Shown: positions 36,806 through 46,707, numbered from the stretch's first letter. The stretch: 64,000 nucleotides of DNA from Methylococcaceae bacterium UBA6146 (GCA_002422395.1 DIUY01000001.1:195770-259769); one strand, 5' to 3'. Program-made: numbers and translations. The notes: generated by a model not told the origin, from the sequence alone.

Positions 36806-39800
36806 TCACTTACCCCAACGGCTACGGCATTCATCACCATTAAACAAACCTGCCAATTCCTCAACTAACGTCAACTGCGGTCTGTCCTGATACACCCCGC
36901 TCATCGCCACACTCGGTTGCATCCCGCGTACGAACAAATAACGCACGCCGCCAAAATGCGTTTCATAATCGTAATCGGGCAGGCGGTTTTGCAGATAACG
37001 GTGCAGGACGACGGTGTACAGCCAGTATTGCAGGCCGTAGTTGTGTTCGCGCATGGCGTGGGTGAGGGTTTCCGGCGCGTAGTCCGGCAGGCTGTTGGTT
37101 TTATAGTCCATGACATAGTACCGGCCTTGATAGGCGCAGACCAAGTCGATAAAACCAGTCAGGAATCCGCACATGACTTTGCTACTTAACGGTTGATAAG
37201 CGGGGGAGTTTTCTAAAATGGCGTTAATTTGGCGGGCATCCATCGTCTGCATTGCCAGATAAAACGGCATTTCTTTCAAACATTGGCTGTCGGGCAGGTT
37301 CATCAGGCAAAAATCCGTATCGGTTGCTGACAGCGGCGTGGTCACGGCGGCTTGTAGAAGATCATCCAAAAGGCTGGGCTGTTCCAGTTTTAGGCCGTAA
37401 CGCAGACAGGCTTTTCCCCGCTGTGCGGTTATATCTTTGCGCTGAGCCAAATCCAGGAAATTTGTGTTTTCTAATAAATCATGCACGACATTGCCGGTGT
37501 GTGCGCCGCGCGGCAATTCGGCCAGCAATTTTTCGGGCGGCACCGGTTCTTCCCGCGCCTTGTCCTCAGGCAATTCCGGCGCATCCGTCAGGCTTAATGC
37601 CGATAAGGCGGTGTAGCTGCTCATCTGCCAGCGCGTGTATAACGGCCTTTTCTGGGTTCTGGCTTGTAAGTCCTGAACGGTGGACTGGGGTTGATAATGA
37701 CCTGCGGTTTGTCCTGGCACTGTCAGCAACTGATAGGCAAAGGCGGCATCGGATTGTTCGCTGAAACCTTTTAGCTTTACTTGTTGCGCGGCAAAGTCGG
37801 CGTCGGCAAATTCCAGCAAATAGGCCATTGCCGAATCATTGGCTTTATCAGCTGAACGCACGTCGGCCCAGACGAGATAGCAACGGTATTTGGTACGGGT
37901 CACCGCCACATAAAACACGCGCAAATCCTCTGCCAGCTCTTCCATTAACGCCTGGCTGCGATGTTGCTCAAAGGCTTCAGAACCTAAATCGGCAATCATG
38001 CGTCCTTGGTGATGGCAGGTAATCAGCTGTTGCTCACTGTTTAGGTGCGGATTGCGCTGCCATAGATAAGGGCAGAACACGAGCGGATATTCCAAGCCTT
38101 TGGCGCGGTGCATGGTGACGATATTGACGGCGTCTTCGTCAGTTTCCAAGCGCAACAACTGTTCTTCGGCGTTGGTTTTATGGCGCATCGCTTTGGTGAT
38201 TGCGCCATGTAGCCAGTCCAAGGTTTTATTGATGCCCAGATGCCCGTCCACCGCCGCCTGCTGCACCAGCTCAATGACATGGTGCAGATTGGTCAAGCGC
38301 CGTTCCGCCAGCCCAGTTGCCGCCACATGCGCCCTGACGTTTTCTTGTGCTAGCAAATGGTGCATCATCGCCATCAGCCCCGCACTCTGCCACTCCTGAA
38401 AATAGCCTAAAAAACGGGACATCCAGGCATCGAGTTCGGTTTCGTTATTAATGGTTTGATACAGTGCCTGCCCATCCAGCCCAAACCAGTTAAGCGCCAG
38501 CATTTCTTTAAGCAGCCCGATATTGCCCGGATGCGCCACAGCCTGCAATACGGCGTATAAGTCGGCGGCTTCCTGAGCGGTGAACACGGAGGTGGTGTTG
38601 TTTAACACCGACGGCACACCAACCGCCCGCAGCCCTGCGTGGTATTCCTGTGCTTGTTGGTTGGTCCTGACCAGAATGGCAATGTCTTGCGGCTGTAGTT
38701 TGCGCGTAACTTCGAGGCTGTCTTGCTTGCTTGCCAACGTGAAATTGCCGTTGAGCAACTTCACCACCTCATTAATAACGGCAACCCTGATTTCTTCGGC
38801 GGCCTTGCCTGCCGTCCAATAACCTTTGCTACCGTCACCCGGCGGCAATTGCCAGAGCATCATCGGCGCTAACGCACGGCCTGCTTGCTGCAACACGCCG
38901 TCTTCAACCGATAAGGCGGGCTTTACGTCTTTAAACTCCAAGTCATTGAGCAAAAAAGCCTGCCGCCGTTTAAACAGCGCATTGACAGCACTGACCAAGT
39001 GCGGATGCGAACGCCAATTTTTGCCTAGCGTGTATTGATGTTCGGCCTGTTTTTGTGCCTCCAGATACGAATAAATATCGGCGCCACGAAATTTGTAAAT
39101 GGCTTGCTTAGGATCGCCAATTAAGTACAAATATTGGCTGGGCGCGGCAAATAGTGAGGAAAAGATAAACCACTGGCTTTGGTCGGTGTCCTGAAACTCA
39201 TCAATTAAAGCGGCCTTAAAACGCTGTTGCAGTTGGGCGACCAGTAACGCGCTTTTTTCCCCCTGCAAGGTTTCAGACAAGCGGCTGATCAAATCATCAA
39301 ACGACAACACATTAAGCTGTTGCAACCGTTTGTCCAATTCGGTGCGCAAAGATTCCAACAAGGCACGGCGCAACATTAGGGACAGCTGTCTGAAAACCTC
39401 GGCCAACACATCGAACGCGGCGGTATTGACCGTCAAGGTGTTGAGGTAGCCGGTTTTTTTATCGCCTTTGAGTTTGCGGCCATCAAGGCCATCCAATAAT
39501 CCGCCGCCCGTCAACAGCACCAAGCACTCGGCATCAGGAAGTTGTGGCGTGTCGCCCCGCAACCAGCGGCTTAGCGCGGGCGCCAAACGTGTGAATGTCT
39601 CGACATATCTGGGTTTAAATTTGCCTTCGTCAAACCGGGCGGACAGCTCAGTTATGGCCTGCGCTAACGCTGGCTGTGCGGCATCGGCGGCGTTTTTTAA
39701 CATCGCCAGACAGTTGTCAAGATCATCGTGTTCAGGGTAGACAGTGATATGGGCGGCAATAAAATCGACGCTCGCCAGCAAGGCATCGGGGGTTTTGTAG

Positions 39801-40336
39801 TCGGCTGTCAGCACCGCCACTTCCCAAGCCGTGCGCGGGTAAATCTGCCGCCGCCAAAAATCATCGGCGCAGGCCTGTTTGATTGAGGCCAGATCGCCTG
39901 TCAATTCGGCATCAAACAAGTGCCCGCTTTCCAGTGCGTGTTCCCTTAACACGCGTTGGCAAAAGCCGTGTATGGTAAAAACACTGGCTTGGTCAATATC
40001 CAACAACACCCGTTCAACCCGCTGTTTAACCAGTTCGAGGTCAATGGACAATCCGGCCAGCCAGCGGATGACGTTGCTATCAATACCCTCAGAATGCCCG
40101 GCCAATGCCCTTCTGGCTTCTGCCAATCTGGCCCGCACCCGCTCCTTAAGCTCTTCGGTTGCCGCTTTGGTGAACGTGACCACCAACAATTCATCAATGC
40201 TCATGCCCAATTCGCCCACAAAGCGCAGCACCAGCATGGCAATGGCGTAAGTTTTGCCAGTGCCGGCGCTGGCTTCAATCAGGTTTACGCCTAAGCGGAG
40301 TTGGGTTTGTACGGGGTCGAAAGGAAGGGTGTTCAT
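36806..40336 (-). CDS. recB: RecBCD helicase-nuclease subunit beta
   Basis: The 1176-residue protein is close to E. coli RecB (1180). It has Walker A IEASAGTGKTYAIAML, helicase motifs VVTFTKAATEELKERVR, LIDEFQDTDQSQW, LIGDPKQAIYKFRGADI and TMHRAKGLEYPLVFCPYLW, and the C-terminal nuclease motif YYVMDYKTNSLPDYAPE. RecBCD processes double-strand breaks and degrades linear foreign DNA. recC and recD are not adjacent, unlike in enterobacteria. It marks the right border of the accessory island. Confidence 0.97.
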   Translation of the reverse strand: MNTLPFDPVQTQLRLGVNLIEASAGTGKTYAIAMLVLRFVGELGMSIDELLVVTFTKAATEELKERVRARLAEARRALAGHSEGIDSNVIRWLAGLSIDLELVKQRVERVLLDIDQASVFTIHGFCQRVLREHALESGHLFDAELTGDLASIKQACADDFWRRQIYPRTAWEVAVLTADYKTPDALLASVDFIAAHITVYPEHDDLDNCLAMLKNAADAAQPALAQAITELSARFDEGKFKPRYVETFTRLAPALSRWLRGDTPQLPDAECLVLLTGGGLLDGLDGRKLKGDKKTGYLNTLTVNTAAFDVLAEVFRQLSLMLRRALLESLRTELDKRLQQLNVLSFDDLISRLSETLQGEKSALLVAQLQQRFKAALIDEFQDTDQSQWFIFSSLFAAPSQYLYLIGDPKQAIYKFRGADIYSYLEAQKQAEHQYTLGKNWRSHPHLVSAVNALFKRRQAFLLNDLEFKDVKPALSVEDGVLQQAGRALAPMMLWQLPPGDGSKGYWTAGKAAEEIRVAVINEVVKLLNGNFTLASKQDSLEVTRKLQPQDIAILVRTNQQAQEYHAGLRAVGVPSVLNNTTSVFTAQEAADLYAVLQAVAHPGNIGLLKEMLALNWFGLDGQALYQTINNETELDAWMSRFLGYFQEWQSAGLMAMMHHLLAQENVRAHVAATGLAERRLTNLHHVIELVQQAAVDGHLGINKTLDWLHGAITKAMRHKTNAEEQLLRLETDEDAVNIVTMHRAKGLEYPLVFCPYLWQRNPHLNSEQQLITCHHQGRMIADLGSEAFEQHRSQALMEELAEDLRVFYVAVTRTKYRCYLVWADVRSADKANDSAMAYLLEFADADFAAQQVKLKGFSEQSDAAFAYQLLTVPGQTAGHYQPQSTVQDLQARTQKRPLYTRWQMSSYTALSALSLTDAPELPEDKAREEPVPPEKLLAELPRGAHTGNVVHDLLENTNFLDLAQRKDITAQRGKACLRYGLKLEQPSLLDDLLQAAVTTPLSATDTDFCLMNLPDSQCLKEMPFYLAMQTMDARQINAILENSPAYQPLSSKVMCGFLTGFIDLVCAYQGRYYVMDYKTNSLPDYAPETLTHAMREHNYGLQYWLYTVVLHRYLQNRLPDYDYETHFGGVRYLFVRGMQPSVAMSGVYQDRPQLTLVEELAGLFNGDECRSRWGK

Positions 40337-40389
40337 TTGGCTTAGTTGCTTAGGAATGTTCGGGAAATGGCTTCGTGCATTTTAAGGAA

Positions 40390-40420
40390 GACCTTCCAGG
40401 TTTTTAAAACATGGAAGGTC
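40390..40420. repeat. Short palindromic hairpin repeat
   Basis: gaccttcca (40390-40398) and tggaaggtc (40412-40420) form a 9-bp perfect stem with a 13-base loop. It lies between two minus-strand genes, recB and the DUF1348 gene. No T tract follows on the minus strand, so a role as mRNA-stabilising or dispersed repeat is more likely than termination. Confidence 0.5.
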
Positions 40421-40427
40421 TAGGGGA

Positions 40428-40895
40428 TTAAAGCCCCAATCCGCTCAAGCCCAAATGGTCGTCAGGACGCCGCCCTAGCGGCCAATGGAACAGGCGCTCC
40501 TCCGCACTGATCGGCAAATCGTTGATGCTGGCAAAGCGCCGCCGCATCAGGCCGGCATCGTTAAATTCCCAGTTTTCGTTGCCGTAACTGCGGAACCACC
40601 GACCGCCATCATCATGCCATTCATACGCAAAACGCACAGCAATCCGGTTGCCGGTAAACGCCCACAATTCCTTGATTAGCCGATAATCCAACTCCTTCGC
40701 CCATTTATTTTGCAAAAAGGCATGCACTCCATCACGGCCTTGCGGAAATTCGGCCCGGTTGCGCCAACAGGTGTCGGCGGTATAAACCTGCACAACACGG
40801 TCAGGATCGCGGCTATTCCAAGCATCTTCGGCCATCCGCACTTTTTGCCTGGCGGTCTCAATGGTGAAAGGCGGGAGGGGTGGTTTGGTTTCCAT
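40428..40895 (-). CDS. DUF1348 (NTF2-like/SnoaL-fold) protein
   Basis: The 155-residue protein starts METKPPLPPFTIETARQKVRMAEDAWNSRDPDRV and contains TCWRNRAEFPQG, RFAYEWHDD and RSYGNENWEF, matching DUF1348, a cone-shaped NTF2-like fold of unknown activity. The start at 40895 is preferred over an upstream TTG. It is not obviously linked to recB, which begins 91 bases further on. Confidence 0.85.
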   Translation of the reverse strand: METKPPLPPFTIETARQKVRMAEDAWNSRDPDRVVQVYTADTCWRNRAEFPQGRDGVHAFLQNKWAKELDYRLIKELWAFTGNRIAVRFAYEWHDDGGRWFRSYGNENWEFNDAGLMRRRFASINDLPISAEERLFHWPLGRRPDDHLGLSGLGL

Positions 40896-41163
40896 GGTCT
40901 GTTCCAATTAAGTTTTAGGGGGTAATGGTTAATTACTGACTATTCATTGACGACTGCCCGCCCTTACTTGCGCCCCAGAGGGTGAAGGACGCGTAGCCGT
41001 AGCGTTTTTAGCAGGATAACGGCTTGCTACATTTTAGGGGAAATAGCCGGTGATTGGGTTTAAGCCTGCTTTTAGCACAGGCCGGCCGCACTTGTCATTA
41101 GCAAGCGTTTAAATTTGTACGTTATCATAGCCAGATTATTGGCAATACCCCCTCTGCACGAAC

Positions 41164-41262
41164 GCCGGAAACACGGGTTTTCGCTAGCGCCACAACCCGC
41201 TTATTCCGGCCTACCATTGTGAGGCGTTCATGGAGGACAGTAATGTGCCGCCACCCAAAATC
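41164..41262 (+). promoter_or_regulatory. Structured leader of the corA-type gene
   Basis: In the 389-base gap before the CorA gene, gccggaa (41164-41170) pairs with ttccggc (41204-41210) and encloses a second stem, cgggtt/aacccg (41174-41179 with 41194-41199). From 41219, gtgaggc, atggaggaca and gtgccgcc recall the 5' part of the M-box (ykoK) Mg riboswitch, but the conserved 3' half is missing. The rest of the gap (40896-41163) holds no gene I can support. Confidence 0.3.
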
Positions 41263-41284
41263 ATAACCTAATGGAGATATGCTC

Positions 41285-42238
41285 ATGCTGAGATTATTTA
41301 ATATCAACGACGATGGAATGCTGAAGGAGCAAATCCTGCCCGAAAACCTGTTTGACCAGCCGATTGAGGCCGCCTGGATTGATGCCCACGACCCTAGCGA
41401 TGAAGAACGTGCGCAATTGCAGGCATTTTTACACACTAATTTGCCGGAATCGGATGACGTTGAAGAAATCGAATCATCCGCCCGTTATTTTGCCGACAAC
41501 ACCGGCATTCATGTGCGCTCGCTGTTCCTTTCCCAAAGCGAAGGGCGGCACCATACCGCAACCGTGGCGTTTTTTTTGCAGGATGAACGTTTGCTTACCT
41601 TGCGTGAAGGCGATTTGGCGGATTTTCGCCTGCTACGGATGCGGGCCCGACGCGGGCAAATCGAAGTGCATTCCCCACAGGAGTTGCTGGTCACGATATT
41701 TGACCAAAAAGTCGAAAATCTGGCGGACAATCTGGAAGACATCCACCGTAAGCTTGAAGACGTCAGTTATCTGGTGCTGGAAGAAATTGATTCCGACCTT
41801 GAAGACGCCATCGACCAGCTTGCCAAACTGGAGGACAGCAACGGCAAAATCCGTTTATGCCTGATGGACACCCAGCGCTCGATTGCCTTTTTGCAACGGC
41901 ATTTGCGTGAATATCCCGAACTTCAGGAAATCGCCCGTGAAATCATGCGTGACGTGGACACGCTGATGACCCACACGACGTTTCTGTTCGACAAGATCAA
42001 TTTTTTGATGGACTCGACCCAAGGCTTCATCAATATTGCCCAAAATAAGATCATCAAGATTTTCTCCATCGCCGCCGTGGTGTTTCTGCCGCCCACGCTG
42101 GTCGCCAGTATTTATGGCATGAATTTCCAACACATGCCTGAACTCAACATGCGGCTAGGCTATCCCGGCGCACTGGCAATCATGTTGCTGGCAGGGATTG
42201 CGCCGTATTGGATATTTAAGCGTAAGGGTTGGTTGTAA
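41285..42238 (+). CDS. corA: CorA-family magnesium/divalent cation channel
   Basis: The 317-residue protein has the CorA C-terminal signature: a long helix (about 130-250), then IFSIAAVVFLPPTLVASIYGMNFQHMPEL with the pore motif YGMN and a second membrane helix (ALAIMLLAGIAPYWIF), ending in a basic tail. It forms a pentameric inner-membrane channel for Mg2+. Of two ATGs, 41285 is preferred because ggag lies 8 bases upstream, while 41279 is too close to it. Confidence 0.95.
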   Translation: MLRLFNINDDGMLKEQILPENLFDQPIEAAWIDAHDPSDEERAQLQAFLHTNLPESDDVEEIESSARYFADNTGIHVRSLFLSQSEGRHHTATVAFFLQDERLLTLREGDLADFRLLRMRARRGQIEVHSPQELLVTIFDQKVENLADNLEDIHRKLEDVSYLVLEEIDSDLEDAIDQLAKLEDSNGKIRLCLMDTQRSIAFLQRHLREYPELQEIAREIMRDVDTLMTHTTFLFDKINFLMDSTQGFINIAQNKIIKIFSIAAVVFLPPTLVASIYGMNFQHMPELNMRLGYPGALAIMLLAGIAPYWIFKRKGWL

Positions 42239-42323
42239 GATGTTGTAGATTGGGGGGCGAACCCCAATACGTTTGTGTTTGTTTAGCGCATAAAGCGTCC
42301 TATCAGAAACTCCGCAAAACCGC

Positions 42324-43829
42324 CTATTTAGGCTCAAAAACCATCAAATAACCGCAGTGGTCGGAAACCCTGCCGTAATCCTGTTCCGTAAACAGCATTC
42401 TTGCTGACGTGGCACGCAGGTCTGAGTTTTTGTTCATGAACACATAATCGATGCGGTAATCATTACCGGCGTATTGTTGCCAATAAGGGTCATCGACGCG
42501 GTAGTTTTTTTCTGTCTGTCCGCCTGTTTTGGCGTCCACATACTGGTCGGTGTATTCGTTGGTCTCAAGCACCAAATGATAGCCGCTGGAACCGGCTGTC
42601 ACATTAAAATCACCGCAGAGCAGCGTGGCGCGGACATTTGCGGTCTGTTTAGACGCCGCCCAGTCCCGCAAGCGGTTGAATTGTATGGAAAAACCGTTTT
42701 CCCACCAGCTTAAATGCGTGGAGAAAACATTGACTGCGCCCATGTAAGGGATATGGATTTGCGCCATGACGGCTTTTCTGGAGTGGATGTTGTAGGCGTC
42801 ATGGCTGTCTGAGACGTAACGGGCATCATGGCGGGACAACGGGTAGCGGCTTAAAATGGCGACGCCTTCGCGGTAGCGGTCAAAGCCCAGATGCGCCCAG
42901 TCGGTGTGGATATGGTAGGGTTTGGCAAGCCGGTCGTTGATTATTTTGACGGCATTGGAGTTCCAGTCGCCCATGCCGTTGTTCCAGTTTTCCGCCACTT
43001 CCTGAAAACAAACGACATCGACTTCCAACTCATCAATCGCTTTGGCGATTTGCGAAAACTTATAATCTTGGTTGTCTTCCTGGTAGCAATGCAGGTTGAG
43101 GATCATGACATTTAACGGCTTGTGGGAGGCTGTGTAATTGTTGCCGTAGTTGTTGTCCCAGACCGTCTGTTCGCGGTTTTCACAGCCAATCGTGTACTGT
43201 AACCGGAAGGCGTTATTGATTTTTAGCGAACCCTGCCAAATCTGATACCCGTATTGGTTGGGGTTTCTGGCATAGCTTCGCGCTGTGGCGTCCCAATAGT
43301 TCCTTTTGAAATGGCAAGGCGTTTTATGGGTATGTTGCCAGTTGTCCGTCGTCCAGTGGATAACGACTTTTTTGGCGTCTAGGCCTTTGGCCACCGCCAC
43401 CGTGATAGGCACATATTTCTGGCCATTCTTGAGCTGGCCAGCAAAGCCGATGTTCTGCACTGGCCGTGCATGGACCACCTTAACGCCCGAATCGGCCTGG
43501 CTGAAATAATTCAGGCCAAGTTTGTTATCCCAATATTCAGCCCCCCGCGTCCGGTAGCGCAAACCAAACTGGACATTGCCGGGCAAGGATTTGTCGGCGC
43601 CTGGATGAAAGGTCGCCTGAGCCTGCCAATATTCTTTGCCCTCCCCTAATTTGCTATGGAAAACTGCGGGCAACGTCTGCCATACACCATCCTCATCCGC
43701 CCAAATGACATCGACCTGTTTGTCATAGCCGATATTTTCCACCGCCATAAAAAAAGTCAGTTGCTGTTGCAAGCCTCTTTTTTTGCGGGTGATGATGTTT
43801 TCTACATAGAGCAGCTGGATTTCAGCCAT
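42324..43829 (-). CDS. Double CBM21-like protein with endonuclease/exonuclease/phosphatase domain
   Basis: Of 501 residues, about 5-110 and 125-235 are two beta-rich domains each ending with a CBM21 hallmark, WDNKLGLNY (100-108) and WDNNYGNNY (224-232). In eukaryotic PPP1R3 proteins and amylases this motif binds glycogen or starch. Residues 238-500 are an EEP domain: ILNLHCYQE, VDVVCFQEVAENW (catalytic Glu), LLCGDFNVTAG, RIDYVFMN and SDHCGY. EEP enzymes cut nucleic acids, inositol phosphates or sphingomyelin. No signal peptide is seen. A glycogen-tethered phosphatase or nuclease is the inference; substrate unknown. Confidence 0.72.
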   Translation of the reverse strand: MAEIQLLYVENIITRKKRGLQQQLTFFMAVENIGYDKQVDVIWADEDGVWQTLPAVFHSKLGEGKEYWQAQATFHPGADKSLPGNVQFGLRYRTRGAEYWDNKLGLNYFSQADSGVKVVHARPVQNIGFAGQLKNGQKYVPITVAVAKGLDAKKVVIHWTTDNWQHTHKTPCHFKRNYWDATARSYARNPNQYGYQIWQGSLKINNAFRLQYTIGCENREQTVWDNNYGNNYTASHKPLNVMILNLHCYQEDNQDYKFSQIAKAIDELEVDVVCFQEVAENWNNGMGDWNSNAVKIINDRLAKPYHIHTDWAHLGFDRYREGVAILSRYPLSRHDARYVSDSHDAYNIHSRKAVMAQIHIPYMGAVNVFSTHLSWWENGFSIQFNRLRDWAASKQTANVRATLLCGDFNVTAGSSGYHLVLETNEYTDQYVDAKTGGQTEKNYRVDDPYWQQYAGNDYRIDYVFMNKNSDLRATSARMLFTEQDYGRVSDHCGYLMVFEPK

Positions 43830-43967
43830 GGTCTATCTCCCCCATAATAATAACGGCTCCGGGATATGCGCCTAACCGCCAGTTGTTTGGCAATCGGTAG
43901 TGGTTAAAACCTGAACAGTTTTTGAATAGCCCACATCATTGGGAAACAGCACGACTCTGCCCCATCA

Positions 43968-44927
43968 TTACGCCCGTTTAAGCTTCGGTTTTGCGGCGGT
44001 GTCCAGTGCGGCCCGAATCTGAGTGCCGACAGCGCAGGCAACGGGGGGAGGAAACGCATTGCCAATTTGCCGGTATGCTGAGGTTTTTTTACCGCTGAAT
44101 TGCCAGTCATCAGGAAACCCCTGGATGCGTGCCGCCATACGGACAGTGAGGCGCGGCATACCCATGAAATCCTTTGTTGGCGGTTCGTCAGCTATGCCCA
44201 TACCATCAACGCCCAAGGTAGCCCAAGCCTTTTTGGCCTTAGTTGGCCCAAGATCAGGGCCACCGTGTTTTTTACTTCCGCCCACTAAGGTAGGCGCTAT
44301 ATCACACGCCCGTTCTTGCCAATGCCTTGCGCCAAGCCAGCCCTTTTCGGCCATCAGGTCAAATAAGGCCTCGCCTACTGTTGGCGGTTTGGCGATAAGC
44401 GGTGACGGCCACACAAAGTACCCGGCCGCCTCCTTTTTTAACGCCACGAAAACAACCCGTGGCCGCAATTGGGGGACACCAAAATCACTGGCATTCAACA
44501 ACCGCCACTCAGCGGCATAACCCATTTTTTTTAACTCGGCGATTATTTTTGTGCGGTATTCATCAAAAATGGCATCAAGCAGACCCCGCACATTTTCCAG
44601 CATGACCGCTTGCGGCTTACACTCCGAAACCAACCTAAGGGCTTCTGGAAAAAGGTCACGTTCATCTTGGCTGCCCAGCTGTTTACCCGCCTTTGAAAAA
44701 GGCGGACAAGGCACTCCACCCGCTAGCAGCTCAACACCTTGCCATTGTTCCGCTGAATAATGGCAAATGTCACCTTCTGTGACGTGCCAATGTTTCCGGT
44801 TGATCCGCAGGGTTTGGCAGGCGGGGGACTCAATTTCAACAAGGCTGACATGCTCAAACCCCGCCCGCTCCAGCCCAAGCGCCTGACCGCCGGCACCCGC
44901 GCATATTTCTATAGATTTCAATGACAT
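43968..44927 (-). CDS. DNA (cytosine-5-)-methyltransferase
   Basis: The 319-residue protein has C5-methylase motifs in order: I (SIEICAGAGGQALGLERAGF), IV with catalytic cysteine (GGVPCPPFSKAGKQLGSQDERD), VI (VMLENVRG), VIII (QLRPRVVFVAL), and X (YRQIGNAFPPPVACAVG). The target recognition region between VIII and IX is short (about 190-255). No restriction endonuclease gene is beside it, so it may be a solitary methylase or one half of a split system. The recognition sequence cannot be read. Confidence 0.93.
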   Translation of the reverse strand: MSLKSIEICAGAGGQALGLERAGFEHVSLVEIESPACQTLRINRKHWHVTEGDICHYSAEQWQGVELLAGGVPCPPFSKAGKQLGSQDERDLFPEALRLVSECKPQAVMLENVRGLLDAIFDEYRTKIIAELKKMGYAAEWRLLNASDFGVPQLRPRVVFVALKKEAAGYFVWPSPLIAKPPTVGEALFDLMAEKGWLGARHWQERACDIAPTLVGGSKKHGGPDLGPTKAKKAWATLGVDGMGIADEPPTKDFMGMPRLTVRMAARIQGFPDDWQFSGKKTSAYRQIGNAFPPPVACAVGTQIRAALDTAAKPKLKRA

Positions 44928-45055
44928 AATTTATTTTTTGGTGGGGTCATAGGAATTTCCGGTTGTTCTACGGCCGCAAAATTTTCCGGCCTAGCAATAT
45001 TGTTGGCCATGAGGCCAGCTAAAAAAGCCCCTAGAGCCTGCCGGATGCCAGCCAA

Positions 45056-46702
45056 TCATTTTTTGGCTGGCTGGTAATCCCTAAAATCAATGTCGGGAAA
45101 AATAGTGTCCATGATCTCCAAGGCGGTCAAGTAACGTTCGTTAATTCTGTTCTTACGAATGCAATCGTGCAAATAGTTAAACCGGGCAAGATGGTCGGTG
45201 ATGCGTTTTTTGGCATAGTCGATGGTTGTGCCGGATTTCATGATAAACGGCCAATCGGACGCTTGGGCCAGTAAAATGGAGCGGGCGGCTTGGTTTAAGG
45301 CCCGTTCTTGCAGCGGAGTGACGGCTAAGCCTTTAAGGTCGGTCGCCAGCTTTTCCATTTCTGCTTCGGCTTTGTGTAGCACCGGATAGATCCAGTCGTT
45401 CGTTTCATTAAGCCAATAACCGGAATAGCCTTCCGCCCCCCAACTTGAGGCTGACGGCGTGGCTATCTGATGCGTTGTGATTTGGGTTAAATAGTCGCTG
45501 CAACTGACCGTTTGGATGCTATTGCCAGTTTCGTCTGCCAGCCTAAGCACGGACTCCAGCCAGTGCGGGCCTTCAAACCACCAATGGCCAAATAGCTCGG
45601 CATCATAAGGGGCCACTATAATGGGTGTCCTATCCATGCCCGCAGCCAAGCCATTAATATGCCGCTGGCGTTTGCGGATAAAGTCCTGGGCATGGGCGTA
45701 GGCTTTGGCCTGTGCTTGCTCCGGCTGGTAAACCGCTTTGGCTTGGTCGCCGCCCGTCACGCGGTGATATTTGATGCCGGTGTTGATGCGGGTTTCGCCG
45801 TCGAGGATATACGGCGCAATATAGTCCAGTTCACAGTCAAAGCCGATGTCACGGTAATAATCGCGGTAATCAAAATCGCCGGGATAACCTTCTTGGGCGC
45901 TCCAGACTTGTTTTGATGATTCCGGGTCACGGGCAAAAGCGGCGACACCGTTGCCGCAGTCCAGCGGCGCATAAACGCCATTGCGGGGTGGCTCGCTAGC
46001 ATCCATAAGGCCGTGGGTATCGACAAAAAAATAGTTGATCCCAGCATCAGCCAGCAACTTTTCCAAGCCAGGATAATACGCGCATTCGGGCAACCAAAAA
46101 CCAGTCGGGGCAAACCCCAGCGCCGCCTTAAAAGTGGCGATGCCAATGTTGATCTGGTTACGGACGGCAGTTTCGCTGACATTGAGCAACGGCAAAAAAC
46201 CGTGCGTAGCGGCGCAGGTTATCAATTCGAGATGGCCGGTATCATGATGTTTTTTGAACGCCGTGATTAAATCACACTGGTATTGCTCCTGATAGGTATG
46301 CAAGGCGTTCTGAAAAAATTGGCGGTATAGCCGCGCCAATTTTTGATAATCGGCTTGCCCAACAGTTCTGGCAATTTCTTTTTCAGCCAATTCAATGCGT
46401 TGTTGCAGATACTTTAAGTATCTCGCTTGCAACAAGTCATCACGCAACATGGTGATAAGCGGCGGCGACAGCGACAAGGTCAGCCGGTACGCCACGTTGT
46501 CTTGCGCCAACCGGTCAAGCACACCAATTAAGGGGATATAGCATTCCGTCAGGGCTTCAAACAGCCAGTTTTCTTCAAAAAAACTTTCGTGTTCGGGATG
46601 CCGCACATACGGAAGATGGGCATGCAGGATAATGCTGAGAAACCCTTGCTTATCTGGGTTTTGGCTAGATGCATGCACAATGGGGTGGACTTTTTTTTTC
46701 AT
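45056..46702 (-). CDS. GH57 1,4-alpha-glucan branching-type enzyme
   Basis: The 548-residue protein starts SIILHAHLPYVRHPEHESFFEENWLFEAL, the GH57 N-terminus. The nucleophile glutamate is in GFWLPECAYYPGLEKLL and the acid/base aspartate in VAPYDAELFGHWWFEGPHWLE; a C-terminal helical domain has WGAEGYSGYWLNETNDW. This pattern fits the GH57 branching-enzyme subfamily (with DUF1957) better than amylopullulanase. It would add alpha-1,6 branches to glycogen in the cytoplasm. It follows the DUF4912 gene by 5 bases. Confidence 0.88.
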   Translation of the reverse strand: MKKKVHPIVHASSQNPDKQGFLSIILHAHLPYVRHPEHESFFEENWLFEALTECYIPLIGVLDRLAQDNVAYRLTLSLSPPLITMLRDDLLQARYLKYLQQRIELAEKEIARTVGQADYQKLARLYRQFFQNALHTYQEQYQCDLITAFKKHHDTGHLELITCAATHGFLPLLNVSETAVRNQINIGIATFKAALGFAPTGFWLPECAYYPGLEKLLADAGINYFFVDTHGLMDASEPPRNGVYAPLDCGNGVAAFARDPESSKQVWSAQEGYPGDFDYRDYYRDIGFDCELDYIAPYILDGETRINTGIKYHRVTGGDQAKAVYQPEQAQAKAYAHAQDFIRKRQRHINGLAAGMDRTPIIVAPYDAELFGHWWFEGPHWLESVLRLADETGNSIQTVSCSDYLTQITTHQIATPSASSWGAEGYSGYWLNETNDWIYPVLHKAEAEMEKLATDLKGLAVTPLQERALNQAARSILLAQASDWPFIMKSGTTIDYAKKRITDHLARFNYLHDCIRKNRINERYLTALEIMDTIFPDIDFRDYQPAKK

Positions 46703-46707
46703 TACGG

